From NCBI GenBank assembly GCA_903854305.1, contig CAINWC010000384.1, forward strand, positions 1 through 26,227: a DNA stretch of 26,227 bases. Direction: 5' to 3'. The notes under the pieces were generated by a model. That model made no database searches. It was not told the DNA's origin and was given only the letters and a program-made list of their open reading frames with translations. The position numbers and the translations under genes are program-made. This document shows positions 16,412 to 25,907 of the stretch, piece after piece. The stretch is from an uncultured Pseudomonadota bacterium. GTDB taxonomy: Bacteria; Pseudomonadota; Gammaproteobacteria; Burkholderiales; Methylophilaceae. The first letter of the stretch is position 1. Each line of letters opens with the position of its first letter.

Positions 16412-18265
16412 ATGCTATTTGGCCAAACAATCGCCGATGGCAAACAGCGCTTGAGCAAGCCATTTTTACTGTTTTTTGCATTATTACTTTGTACTTGTTT
16501 TGCTCAAGCAGATGAAAACCGCTATCAAGTAGAAATTTCAGCACCGGCACCACTCAAGGAACTACTGCAAAAACATCTGCAAATCATCAAATGGCGTGAC
16601 AATCCGCGCATGACCCCAGCCGAGTGGCAGCGCTTATTTAGCGTTGCGCCACAAAACATCAAAGAGCTGTTAGCCACTGAGGGCTACTTTTCACCGACTA
16701 TTACGCCTTCGCTTGAAAAAAAAGCGGGTGTTGATGTTGCTAAATTTACGGTGGAACTTGGCGAGCCTGTGTTGATTGACAGCGTTGAACTAAAATTCAC
16801 GGGTGCCATTAATCAGCAAGCGCAACTCAAAGATCAGTCGCCAAATATACAAAAACTTCGCGAAGAATGGTCACTGCCAAAAGGCCAAACTTTTCGTCAG
16901 GAAGATTGGGCACTAGCCAAACGTAAACTGCTCACCAGCTTGCTGGTAGAGCGCTTTCCGAACGCTACTATCAGCAACAGCAAGGCTGAAATCGACCTGG
17001 AATCACACACCGTTGCGCTGCTCGTAGAAGTTGATAGTGGGTCTGCATTTCAATTTAGAGGGCTGAGCATTAGTGGTTTAAATCGCTATCCTGCCAGTAT
17101 CGTCGAAAATTTAAACCCGATCAAACCCGCTAGTTTGTATAGCCAGTCTAGCTTACTCACTTTTCAGACACGCTTGCAGGAAAGTGGCTATTTTAAAAGT
17201 GTTGAAGTCACAGCGGATACCAAGTCTGCAAACCTAGAATCAGCAAACTTGGAGTCCGCAAACTTGGAATCAGAAAATCTGAAAGCTGATAATGAAGCCT
17301 CACCTATCAGCAATGCGCCGATTAAAGTCATTGTAGAAGAGAACAAAAGTATCAAAGTCGGCATAGGCGCAGGCTACAGCACCAATACCGGCGCCAGAAC
17401 CCAACTCACGTATGATGATCTGAACCTGATGGACAAAAGCTGGCGACTAACTAGCAGCCTCAAGCTCGAACAAAAAGCGCAATTTCTTGGCGGTCAGATT
17501 CAGCTACCCATCACAAGTGACGACTATCGCGATAGCGTCAATGGCAACCTGAATCGCACTGCGATTGAAGGCCAAACCCTGACATCTAGCCAAGCTGGCA
17601 TAAAGCGCGCCTGGGGTCCACGTAAACGCGAGCAGTACGTTGGCGCCAATTACTTGATAGAACAACAAAGTGTTGATGGCGGCGATACCACCACAAAAAA
17701 AGTCGGCACATTATCTTATGGCATCACACTCAGGCGCACCAACAACGACCTTGCTCCGACTAAAGGCTATTTATTCAACGCCCAGTTTGCTGTTGCTCCG
17801 CTTGACAGATTATCCGATGGGCGTTTTTTGCAAAGCTATGTCAAAACCCAAGCTTATTATCCGATTACCAAAAGTACACAATTGATTGCCCGCGCTGAAG
17901 CTGGCATGGTAAATGGCAAAAATGGCGCACCAGAAGCGTTTCTGTTCCGCGCTGGTGGTGACCAGTCCGTGCGCGGTTATGCTTTTCAGAGCTTAGGCAT
18001 TAAAGAAGGTGACGCGATTGTCGGCGCAAAATACCTAGCCACAGGCAGTGTTGAAGTCGTGCAATGGCTCACCAGCCAATGGGGTGCAGCGGCGTTTGTA
18101 GATTTCGGCAATGCTGCCAATCGGGTTCAGGATTTAAAACCGGTATACGGCTACGGATTAGGTGCGCGCTGGAAAAGCCCGCTGGGGCCTATCGGCGCAG
18201 ATATTGCCTACGGGCAAGCTACAAGCGAATACCGACTGCATTTTAATATTGGGGTAGCATTTTGA
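16412..18265 (+). CDS. tamA: TamA, Omp85-family outer-membrane translocation and assembly subunit
   Basis: Outer-membrane partner of TamB, involved in moving lipids or assembling proteins at the outer membrane. The ATG at 16412 (617 residues) is followed by a signal peptide with core LSKPFLLFFALLLCTCFAQA. Three POTRA domains are expected at about residues 40-290 (for example RYQVEISAPAPLKELL and FRGLSISGLNRYP). A C-terminal 16-strand barrel follows, with the conserved loop GGDQSVRGYAFQSLG and the final strand LHFNIGVAF. An in-frame TTG at 16367 inside purB is less likely. A 15-bp tandem repeat lies before the barrel. It abuts tamB as TGATG, indicating coupled translation. Confidence 0.92.
   Translation: MLFGQTIADGKQRLSKPFLLFFALLLCTCFAQADENRYQVEISAPAPLKELLQKHLQIIKWRDNPRMTPAEWQRLFSVAPQNIKELLATEGYFSPTITPSLEKKAGVDVAKFTVELGEPVLIDSVELKFTGAINQQAQLKDQSPNIQKLREEWSLPKGQTFRQEDWALAKRKLLTSLLVERFPNATISNSKAEIDLESHTVALLVEVDSGSAFQFRGLSISGLNRYPASIVENLNPIKPASLYSQSSLLTFQTRLQESGYFKSVEVTADTKSANLESANLESANLESENLKADNEASPISNAPIKVIVEENKSIKVGIGAGYSTNTGARTQLTYDDLNLMDKSWRLTSSLKLEQKAQFLGGQIQLPITSDDYRDSVNGNLNRTAIEGQTLTSSQAGIKRAWGPRKREQYVGANYLIEQQSVDGGDTTTKKVGTLSYGITLRRTNNDLAPTKGYLFNAQFAVAPLDRLSDGRFLQSYVKTQAYYPITKSTQLIARAEAGMVNGKNGAPEAFLFRAGGDQSVRGYAFQSLGIKEGDAIVGAKYLATGSVEVVQWLTSQWGAAAFVDFGNAANRVQDLKPVYGYGLGARWKSPLGPIGADIAYGQATSEYRLHFNIGVAF
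17228..17287 (+). repeat. 15-bp tandem repeat within tamA (ANLES units)
   Basis: Units of 15 bases start at 17228, 17243, 17258 and (degenerate) 17273, of the form GCAAACYTRGARTCH, encoding ANLES-ANLES-ANLES-ENLKA. They fall between the last POTRA domain and the first barrel strands. They are in frame and probably form a flexible, length-variable linker. Confidence 0.8.
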
Positions 18266-21200
18266 TGCTACGCCGCTATTTTTTAATTTTCCTGGTCAGT
18301 TTTGCGCTGCTGGCTTTTACTCCCGCCAGAGGTGAAATGTCGATTAGCGCCAATACTAGCCTGGATACTTTCAGCTATGACCTTGATAACATTCATCTGC
18401 AACTAGAAAATTTGGATGCGCGCTGGCAGCTCTCGCCTTTTGGCGATGGCAAGCTACTGGTGGAAAAAATGCATGCTAAGCGGCTCATCATTACCGTGCG
18501 GAATGATGCAGGAAAAACCAACAACTCAGGTCTTCCAGAGCACATCAAACCGCCCTTTCCTATCAAAATTCAGCAAGCTGATGTGGCCGAAGTAGTGATT
18601 ATCAGCGCAGGGAAAAATCAGTCTTTCAGCAATGTAAAATTCGACCTTGAAGCCGATGCAAAATCCATACGATTGAATCGCTTGAACGCTATAACTCCTT
18701 GGGGTGAAACCGCGATTACGCTGGAGATGGGCACCTCAAAGCCGTTCCCTCTTTCCGGTACCGCCACACTCAAACAGGCTGGCAACAACACGCCTTATGA
18801 TATTAAAGCCCAGCTATCCGGTGACTTAAAAACACTGCATTTTGAAAGCACGGCAATGCTGGCAAAACAGGATAGTAAGTTTGTCATTTACAATGAAGCT
18901 CAACAAATTAACCAAACCCAGGAAAAAATAACGCCAGCAGCCCGCATTGATATCAATGGTCAACTCGGTTTGGCCGATGATTATCCGCTATCAATCAAGG
19001 CCGACATCACAGAGCTACACCCAGAACGTTTGGGAAGCTACCCCGCCGCAAAACTCAACGTTGAGGTCAATATACAAGGAAAACTGTTACCAGAGGCATT
19101 GTTAAACATACAGTTCGCCACGCATGACAGCCAATGGCAAGGCCAAGCATTGATAAGTTCGGGAAAGTTACTTATCGAAGGCACACAAATAGGCAATGTC
19201 GACGTTCAAGCAGCAATCGCCAACAATATTATTATTGCCAGCGGCAGCCTTGGCAAACCCGATAGCCACCTTGAATGGCAGGCCGATTTACCTGATCTAG
19301 CCAAATTTGGTAAGGATTTCTCAGGCACGGCAAGTGCCAAAGGCACACTAGCGGGTACTTTTGAAAATCTGGCCTTGCAATTTAATTTAGTCGCGCAAAA
19401 GCTGCACCTGCCAGGCGGCATTAAGGCCGATAAATTAGAAGGTCAGGCAACGATTTCACCTGAAGCAAACGGTAAAGTTGCGGGTGAGTTTAAAGCGAAC
19501 AAACTGCAATATGGCAAATATCCGCTGATGGACGGCCAAATCACTTTACAGGGCACACGGTCCAACCATCAACTTAACATCGCGGCGCAAGGCGAAACCT
19601 TTAAATTAACCAGCCAGCTACAAGGTGGTCTAGACACGTCCAATCATTGGCAAGGCATGCTTCAAAGCCTTGTGTATGATGGAGTCGCACCGATCAAGCT
19701 GACGACGCCTGCCCCGCTGAGCATAGCTAGCAATGCTGTCAGTCTGGAAAAAGCAACTTTGCAATTAGCAAAAGGTCGCGCGTTTATCGACCTATTCCAA
19801 ATCGATGTTAGTGGGTTCGCAAGCAAAGGCCATCTAGACCAACTCGCACTTGAAGATTTACCGCCAGAACTACTAAATCTACCGTCAACATTACAAGGCA
19901 ACCCGGTCTTTTCTGGAAAATGGGATCTGAACGCAGGCGAAAATATGAACGGCAGCTTTAGCCTTTGGCGTGAAGCGGGAGATTTAACCATGACCGTTGC
20001 CGATGGCACGCAAAAGCCGCTTGGTCTGGAAGAAGTAAAAGCCGACTTGGTCATTACCAATAATCAGGCGGTGCTTAGCGCTACAATCCATGGGCGCGGC
20101 ATCGGCAGCCTTGATGCCAACCTTGCCACGACGCTGACCAAAACCGATGCAGGATACGCCTTGCTGGCAAGCTCACCGCTCACGGTAAACGGCAAAGCGC
20201 AACTGCACACGCTGGCATGGCTACCACTACCGGCCTCACTCATGGATGCCAATCTCGATGGCGAAGTGGATTTATCCGTTACCGGCAATGGCACGCTGCA
20301 AACGCCTAATTTAAGCGGGCATGTCATTGCAAAAAATCTGCAATTCACACTAGCAACAGAGGGCGTGTCTTTTAGCGACGGTAACTTAGAGGCCAGTTTC
20401 GAGAATAATAAACTTGCCATCAAACAGGCTGCATGGAAAGGCGGTGAAGGCTATTTAAGGTCTAGCGGTTCGATCATGCTAGCGAAAGGCAAACCCATCA
20501 TTGATTTAGACTGGACAGCAGACAAGTTTACGGTGATCTCGCGGGCAGATCGCCTTTTGATCTTAAGTGGTTCAGGCAAAACCGCCTTGGCAGAAGGCAT
20601 GCTGACCATTTCCGGCAATTTCACCATCGACAAAGGCTTGATTGAGCTTGCCAATGAAGACACCCCGACGCTGGGAGATGATGTCGTGATACTTGGGCAG
20701 TCAGAATCAGCAGCAGAACCAGCGCTCAAAGTGCTGCTTAACGGCTTACATATTAGTTTGGGAGAGGCATTTAAATTACGTGGGCGCGGTCTGGACGCTG
20801 AGCTTACCGGCGCATTAACACTGACAGGGCTCACCGAGTATCACCCACACACCGAAGGCGGGATTCAGGTTAAAAAAGGCACTTACATGGCCTATGGGCA
20901 ATTGCTGACCATAGAGCGTGGCATCTTAAATTTTAGCGGCACTGTAGATAATCCCGGTATCAATATCCGTGCCATGCGTAACAGCAAACCCATTAATGCC
21001 GGCATCGAGATTACCGGCAGTGCATTTGCACCCGTCACCAAGCTTGTTTCCGACCCTAACGTGGCCGATAGCGAAAAACTGTCATGGCTGGTACTCGGAC
21101 ATGGCATGGACCAAACCACTAAAAACGATTACGGCATGCTATCTCTTGCCGCTGGCGTGATTCTGTCCCAAGGACAATCCGTGCCACTGCAAACACAAAT

Positions 21201-21435
21201 CGCTCGCGCCGCCGGCCTGGATGAATTGAGCTTTTCGGGCGGAGATGCCAGCAGCGCATCACTCGTCTTTGGCAAACGTCTTTCATCGCGACTGTATCTG
21301 AGTTATGTAAAAAGCATAAGCGGCTTGTTAGATGTCGCGCGCCTGACCTACAACATCACCTCACGCTGGTCACTACGGGCAGATGCCGGCAGCGAAAGCG
21401 CGGTGGATGTGTTGTATACTTTCAGCTTCAAATAA
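18265..21435 (+). CDS. tamB: TamB, periplasm-spanning translocation/assembly and lipid-transport protein
   Basis: TamB belongs to the AsmA-like/DUF490 group whose beta-taco groove spans the periplasm and works with TamA, probably in phospholipid transport to the outer membrane. The N-terminal MLRRYFLIFLVSFALLAFTPARG is a signal anchor or signal peptide. Most of the 1056 residues are repetitive beta-strand sequence, and the C-terminal 300 or so residues match the TamB domain (GALTLTGLTEYHPHTEGGIQ, GRGLDAELTG, SYVKSISGLLD, ending in aromatic FSFK). It is about 200 residues shorter than E. coli TamB. The ATG overlaps the tamA stop by one base, so the pair is co-translated. Confidence 0.9.
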   Translation: MLRRYFLIFLVSFALLAFTPARGEMSISANTSLDTFSYDLDNIHLQLENLDARWQLSPFGDGKLLVEKMHAKRLIITVRNDAGKTNNSGLPEHIKPPFPIKIQQADVAEVVIISAGKNQSFSNVKFDLEADAKSIRLNRLNAITPWGETAITLEMGTSKPFPLSGTATLKQAGNNTPYDIKAQLSGDLKTLHFESTAMLAKQDSKFVIYNEAQQINQTQEKITPAARIDINGQLGLADDYPLSIKADITELHPERLGSYPAAKLNVEVNIQGKLLPEALLNIQFATHDSQWQGQALISSGKLLIEGTQIGNVDVQAAIANNIIIASGSLGKPDSHLEWQADLPDLAKFGKDFSGTASAKGTLAGTFENLALQFNLVAQKLHLPGGIKADKLEGQATISPEANGKVAGEFKANKLQYGKYPLMDGQITLQGTRSNHQLNIAAQGETFKLTSQLQGGLDTSNHWQGMLQSLVYDGVAPIKLTTPAPLSIASNAVSLEKATLQLAKGRAFIDLFQIDVSGFASKGHLDQLALEDLPPELLNLPSTLQGNPVFSGKWDLNAGENMNGSFSLWREAGDLTMTVADGTQKPLGLEEVKADLVITNNQAVLSATIHGRGIGSLDANLATTLTKTDAGYALLASSPLTVNGKAQLHTLAWLPLPASLMDANLDGEVDLSVTGNGTLQTPNLSGHVIAKNLQFTLATEGVSFSDGNLEASFENNKLAIKQAAWKGGEGYLRSSGSIMLAKGKPIIDLDWTADKFTVISRADRLLILSGSGKTALAEGMLTISGNFTIDKGLIELANEDTPTLGDDVVILGQSESAAEPALKVLLNGLHISLGEAFKLRGRGLDAELTGALTLTGLTEYHPHTEGGIQVKKGTYMAYGQLLTIERGILNFSGTVDNPGINIRAMRNSKPINAGIEITGSAFAPVTKLVSDPNVADSEKLSWLVLGHGMDQTTKNDYGMLSLAAGVILSQGQSVPLQTQIARAAGLDELSFSGGDASSASLVFGKRLSSRLYLSYVKSISGLLDVARLTYNITSRWSLRADAGSESAVDVLYTFSFK

Positions 21436-21461
21436 GCCTTTAGGCCAAATCAAACTGATGA

Positions 21462-22067
<606 letters not shown>

Positions 22068-22078
22068 GACCAAAATTC

Positions 22079-22864
22079 ATGGGTTTAGCTTCAGAAGCAT
22101 TACAGTTTTTACGTACGACACAAAGCGGTGTACTTTCAACTTTTTCATCAAAATTCCCCGGCTACCCATTTGGTTCAGTCGCGCCGTTTGTATTAGATCA
22201 TAGCGGTCAACCCGTTATCCTAATCAGCACTATTGCAGAACATACCAAAAATATCATTGCCAACCCAAAAGTATCGTTACTGGCATTTGCCGGCGATGAC
22301 GATTTACAAGCAAAAGCGCGCCTAACCATCATAGGTGAAGCGCTGAAAATAGATAAGGAAGACAATATACAAAGAGAAGGGGCGCTAGCGTATGCCAATT
22401 TACGCGCACGTTATCTGCGCTATTTTCCGCAGGCTGCCAGCTATTTTGAGATGCATGATTTTCACTTTTACCGCATTGGAATTGCACAGGTGCGCTATAT
22501 TGCAGGCTTTGGCAAGATGGGCTGGGTTGAAGGTAATGAACTTTCAGGAGACCGTCTCTCGGAAAATAAACTTTCGGCAGATTCACCACTGGCCAATCAG
22601 GAAACATCTATTATCGAACACATGAATGTGGACCATGCTGAAAGCCTAATTGCTTATTGCAAACACTTTCATGGCATCAGTGCTACGCATGCCCGAATGC
22701 TAGGAATAGACGCTGACGGTTTTGATGTTAAAGTCAGCATGCAAGAAGAAACTCAAACAGAAACTCAAACAAAAATCATACGTTTCAATTTCGACCACCC
22801 TATTCATGATGCACAATCCGCCAGACTAGCGCTTGTGGGCATGTCAAAGGCAGTAAAACCATGA
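22079..22864 (+). CDS. HugZ-like pyridoxamine-phosphate-oxidase-fold protein with C-terminal DUF2470
   Basis: N-terminal flavin-split-barrel domain (about residues 1-150), with TTQSGVLSTFSSKFPGYPFGSVAPFVLDHSG and ISTIAEHTKNIIANPKVSLL, the pattern of the PNPOx-like/HugZ group. A C-terminal DUF2470 domain (from about 175) has IIEHMNVDHAESLIAY and MLGIDADGFDV. HugZ proteins bind or degrade heme; whether this one does is not known. The ATG at 22079 gives 261 residues; an in-frame TTG at 22064 overlaps the wrbA stop. The linker between domains is Leu/Ser/Asn-rich and repetitive (LSGDRLSENKLSADSPL), and a perfect 12-bp duplication lies near the C-terminus. The stop overlaps the next start as ATGA. 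Confidence 0.8.
   Translation: MGLASEALQFLRTTQSGVLSTFSSKFPGYPFGSVAPFVLDHSGQPVILISTIAEHTKNIIANPKVSLLAFAGDDDLQAKARLTIIGEALKIDKEDNIQREGALAYANLRARYLRYFPQAASYFEMHDFHFYRIGIAQVRYIAGFGKMGWVEGNELSGDRLSENKLSADSPLANQETSIIEHMNVDHAESLIAYCKHFHGISATHARMLGIDADGFDVKVSMQEETQTETQTKIIRFNFDHPIHDAQSARLALVGMSKAVKP
22748..22771 (+). repeat. Perfect 12-bp tandem duplication in the HugZ-like gene
   Basis: GAAACTCAAACA occurs twice in direct succession (22748-22759 and 22760-22771) and encodes ETQTETQT in a loop of the DUF2470 domain. It is in frame, so the protein stays intact. Confidence 0.85.
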
Positions 22865-23223
22865 TTCAAAACCTTAAACTAGGCGCAAGCATTAGCCTCA
22901 TCGCGCTGATATTGCTATCTCTAGCGTGGGAAACAGTATTAGCGCCTTTTAAACCTGGCGGCTCTATGCTGATGTTAAAAGCGGTACCATTGTTATTACC
23001 GTTATTAGGCATATTGGGCGGCAATCGTTACACCTACAAGTGGGCAAGCATGTTTATTTTGATCTATTTTACAGAAGGCGTTGTTCGCGCTTGGTCTGAC
23101 GTCGGCCTTTCTGCCAAACTAGCGATGATAGAAGTGCTGCTTACCTTAGTATTTTTTATATGTGCTATTTTTTATGCGCGCCTAAGCCGTAGTCATCATC
23201 AAGTCGTAGCAAAGTTTAAGTGA
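22861..23223 (+). CDS. DUF2069 small inner-membrane protein
   Basis: A 120-residue membrane protein with about four hydrophobic segments (near residues 8-28, 38-54, 62-76 and 86-106). It contains the GNRYTYKWASM and YFTEGVVRAWSD segments I associate with DUF2069, a family of unknown function common in beta- and gammaproteobacteria. The ATG overlaps the stop of the upstream HugZ-like gene (ATGA), so translation is coupled. In other proteobacteria DUF2069 genes also sit beside wrbA, which matches this order. No catalytic motif is visible. Confidence 0.8.
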   Translation: MIQNLKLGASISLIALILLSLAWETVLAPFKPGGSMLMLKAVPLLLPLLGILGGNRYTYKWASMFILIYFTEGVVRAWSDVGLSAKLAMIEVLLTLVFFICAIFYARLSRSHHQVVAKFK

Positions 23224-23331
23224 AAACACGTTTAATTAACCGGTAAGGTTTACAATGGTAGCCATATTCAACATTTCCGCCATTTTCAGGCTTTTTTAGC
23301 TTAGCCACATACTAAACCCCTCGTCTTCTAC

Positions 23332-23337
23332 TATAAT
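23332..23337 (+). promoter_or_regulatory. TATAAT box very close to the surE start codon
   Basis: A perfect TATAAT ends 6 bases before the surE ATG. The 16 bases upstream of the ATG contain no Shine-Dalgarno sequence. If this box is used, the mRNA would start at or very near the ATG (leaderless). No good -35 box is visible at 16-18 bases, so the promoter call is weak. Confidence 0.35.
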
Positions 23338-23343
23338 TTAATC

Positions 23344-24099
23344 ATGAAAATTTTACTCTCAAATGACGATGGCTATTTTGCACCTGGCCTCAGCATTCTC
23401 GCAGAACACATTGCTAAATTAGCCGATATTACGGTGGTTGCACCTGAAAGAAATAGAAGCGGCGCAAGTAATTCACTCACGCTGGATAGACCTTTGAGCG
23501 TTAAAAAAGCAGCAAACGGCTTTTTTTATGTGAACGGCACGCCAACAGACTGTGTGCATATCGCCTTGACCGGATTAATGGATACGATGCCTGACATGGT
23601 GATTAGCGGCATTAATGATGGCGCCAACATGGGTGATGATACGATTTATTCAGGCACCGTTGCGGCGGCGATGGAAGGCTATTTACTAGGCATTCCATCC
23701 ATTGCAATTTCAATGTCGCAACATAATTCTACTTATTTTGAAACGGCCGCCAGAGTGGCGGTTGAATTAGTACAGCATTTTCAAAAACATGGTTTCAAAT
23801 CATCGACCTTGCTCAATGTAAATGTGCCAGATATTCCTTATGACGAGTTGCAAGGGCGCGTAGTCACGCGCTTAGGTAAACGTCATAAAGCAGAACCAGT
23901 GATTCAGCTTAAAACACCTCGTAACGAAACCATGTACTGGGTAGGCGCCGCAGGGCAACCGAATGACGGTGGCCAAGGTACGGATTTTTATGCTGTCGCC
24001 AACAATCAAGTATCTATTTCACCGATTCAAGTGGATTTAACTAATCACACACAATTATCAGACATTAAAGACTGGCTCACAGTCGGAAAGCAAGACTAA
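23344..24099 (+). CDS. surE: 5'/3'-nucleotidase SurE (survival protein)
   Basis: A divalent-metal-dependent phosphatase acting on nucleoside monophosphates. At 251 residues it has normal length, with the N-terminal metal motif LLSNDDG, the [14 protein letters not shown] loop holding the metal-binding Ser, [14 protein letters not shown], and [25 protein letters not shown]. The dimerisation and C-terminal regions look intact. It is the first gene of a surE-pcm-nlpD stress-survival cluster and ends directly against pcm. The upstream 120 bases are AT-rich without a ribosome-binding site. Confidence 0.96.
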   Translation: MKILLSNDDGYFAPGLSILAEHIAKLADITVVAPERNRSGASNSLTLDRPLSVKKAANGFFYVNGTPTDCVHIALTGLMDTMPDMVISGINDGANMGDDTIYSGTVAAAMEGYLLGIPSIAISMSQHNSTYFETAARVAVELVQHFQKHGFKSSTLLNVNVPDIPYDELQGRVVTRLGKRHKAEPVIQLKTPRNETMYWVGAAGQPNDGGQGTDFYAVANNQVSISPIQVDLTNHTQLSDIKDWLTVGKQD

Positions 24100-24771
24100 G
24101 TGGCACTCGTAAGATCAACTACCCAGGCAGGTATCGGCATGACCTCGCTACGTACACGCGAGCGCATGCTGGTGCGTTTACGCGAACAAGGGATTAAAGA
24201 TGAAGTCGTGCTTTCTGCGATTTCTGCGATTCCACGACATATTTTTGTGGATGAAGCACTCTCCATTCGCGCTTATGAAGATGTATCGCTACCTATCGGC
24301 TTTGGTCAAACCATCTCACAGCCATATATCGTGGCGCGTATGTCAGAGATTTTGCGTAACGGCAAACCCTTAGTAAAAGTGCTTGAAATCGGCACAGGTT
24401 GCGGTTATCAAACGGCGGTGCTGTCTAGACTAGCCAAAGAAATCTATTCTGTAGAGCGTATTCGTCCGCTGGTAATGAAAGCACGTGGGCATCTACGCGA
24501 ACTTAAATGCATCAACGTGAAATTAGACCATTCAGATGGCAATATGGGTTTGCCGCAAATTGCTCCATTTGATGCCATTTTGGTCACAGCAGCCGCTAGC
24601 CATATTCCGCAAGACCTGCTTGACCAATTGGCCATTGGTGGACGCTTAGTCATACCCGTTGGGACCGATGAACAAATCTTATATTTAGTAGAACGCGTTT
24701 CTCAATTAGATTACCGTCAAACTAAATTAGAACCCGTAAAATTCGTACCTCTATTAGGTGGTGTTAGTTAA
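24100..24771 (+). CDS. pcm: Protein-L-isoaspartate O-methyltransferase Pcm
   Basis: Repairs damaged proteins by methylating L-isoaspartyl residues with S-adenosylmethionine. Visible family motifs are [20 protein letters not shown], the SAM-binding [18 protein letters not shown], the acidic SVERI, and [16 protein letters not shown], ending in KFVPLLGG. The GTG at 24100 directly follows the surE stop and gives 223 residues. An in-frame ATG at 24139 has a better ribosome-binding site (CAGG, 7 bases upstream) and gives 210 residues, close to E. coli Pcm. The GIGMTS segment upstream of that Met is, as I recall, conserved in betaproteobacteria, so the longer form is kept here. Confidence 0.93.
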   Translation: MALVRSTTQAGIGMTSLRTRERMLVRLREQGIKDEVVLSAISAIPRHIFVDEALSIRAYEDVSLPIGFGQTISQPYIVARMSEILRNGKPLVKVLEIGTGCGYQTAVLSRLAKEIYSVERIRPLVMKARGHLRELKCINVKLDHSDGNMGLPQIAPFDAILVTAAASHIPQDLLDQLAIGGRLVIPVGTDEQILYLVERVSQLDYRQTKLEPVKFVPLLGGVS

Positions 24772-24773
24772 CC

Positions 24774-25841
24774 ATGCATTTCTCTCGCTTTGTTGCCATA
24801 ATATGGCTAGTGTTGAGCTTTACAGGTTGCAGCAGCAACCCGCCTGCACCAGTGATTGATCGCTTACCAAGCAATAAACCCAGTACTACAAATAAACCAA
24901 GTGTTGCCAATAAAGTCCCTGCTAACAGACCCGTATATAAAGCGGGCGATTGGCGTCCTGACACATACACAGTTAAAAAAGGTGACACTCTATTTAGCAT
25001 TGGTCTTGAACATGGCTATGACTACAAAGAGATTGCTCAAGCCAATAACATTAGTGCGCCATACAACATTAAGGTTGGTCAGTCACTTAAATTTAACGCC
25101 TTAAAAGACAAGCCTGTTACGGTAGAAAGTAAACCAGTGCAGACCAACAATGATGACGTGGTGATTACGCCAATCAATAGCGATTCAGGTGCAACAAGCA
25201 CGTCTGTAACGAGTTCAGCACCGACAACAGCTATCGTTGTAGCGATTACTGAGCCTAAAGCCATCCGTGAGCCTTATAGCGAAGAAGCGTATAAAAAACC
25301 ACTGCCGGTAGCTAAACCTGTCATGGAAAAACCAACTTCAGTGGCAATTATCGCCAAACCAGTCGTCACCACTGAAAACACCAACAAACCTAGCACCACG
25401 GTAAAGCCGGAAAACAAACCAGAACCCAAAGTAGAGTCTAAAACTGACGAAAAACTTGGCACAGGGTCTCCTGAAGATATTGATTGGGCATGGCCAACCA
25501 AAGGTAAAATCGTTACAGGCTTTAATGAAACCAGCAATAAGGGGGTCGATATTGCTGGCACCACTGGGCAAGCAGTCAATGCCGCAGCTGCAGGTAAGGT
25601 AATTTACAGCGGTTCCGATTTACGTGGCTATGGTAAATTAGTCATCATTAAACATAACTCCACCTATTTATCTGTTTACGCACACAATAGCCAAATCGTT
25701 ATCAAAGAAGGCCAACAAGTAAGCCGTGGTCAAAAAATTGCAGAGATGGGTAATACTGACAGTAATTCGGTAAATTTACATTTCGAGATTCGCCGCCAAG
25801 GAAAATCTGTAGACCCTAGTAAATATTTAACGGCAAACTAG
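24774..25841 (+). CDS. nlpD: NlpD-type murein hydrolase activator lipoprotein (LysM + degenerate M23)
   Basis: An outer-membrane lipoprotein that activates an N-acetylmuramoyl-L-alanine amidase at division. The N-terminus is a lipoprotein signal with lipobox FTGC (Cys at about residue 19). A LysM peptidoglycan-binding domain lies at about 64-107 (YTVKKGDTLFSIGLEHGYDY...NIKVGQSLKF). A long Pro/Thr/Lys-rich linker follows, then an M23/LytM domain from about 238 to the end. The domain appears inactive: the zinc-site His is absent in NKGVDIAG, and the usual HLHFE reads NLHFE, as expected for an activator rather than a peptidase. It starts 2 bases after pcm. In many relatives rpoS follows; here it does not. 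Confidence 0.93.
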   Translation: MHFSRFVAIIWLVLSFTGCSSNPPAPVIDRLPSNKPSTTNKPSVANKVPANRPVYKAGDWRPDTYTVKKGDTLFSIGLEHGYDYKEIAQANNISAPYNIKVGQSLKFNALKDKPVTVESKPVQTNNDDVVITPINSDSGATSTSVTSSAPTTAIVVAITEPKAIREPYSEEAYKKPLPVAKPVMEKPTSVAIIAKPVVTTENTNKPSTTVKPENKPEPKVESKTDEKLGTGSPEDIDWAWPTKGKIVTGFNETSNKGVDIAGTTGQAVNAAAAGKVIYSGSDLRGYGKLVIIKHNSTYLSVYAHNSQIVIKEGQQVSRGQKIAEMGNTDSNSVNLHFEIRRQGKSVDPSKYLTAN

Positions 25842-25907
25842 TGAAATAGTTCGCTAAGTTCGATTAAACGACTAACTGCTTCAGTATTTGAAAATCAGGA
25901 GTGCAAA

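Noticed and set aside
24774..25841. NlpD as a damaged M23 peptidase gene
   Set aside because: Missing zinc ligands are typical of NlpD/EnvC-type activators. The frame is intact and the LysM domain and lipobox are present.
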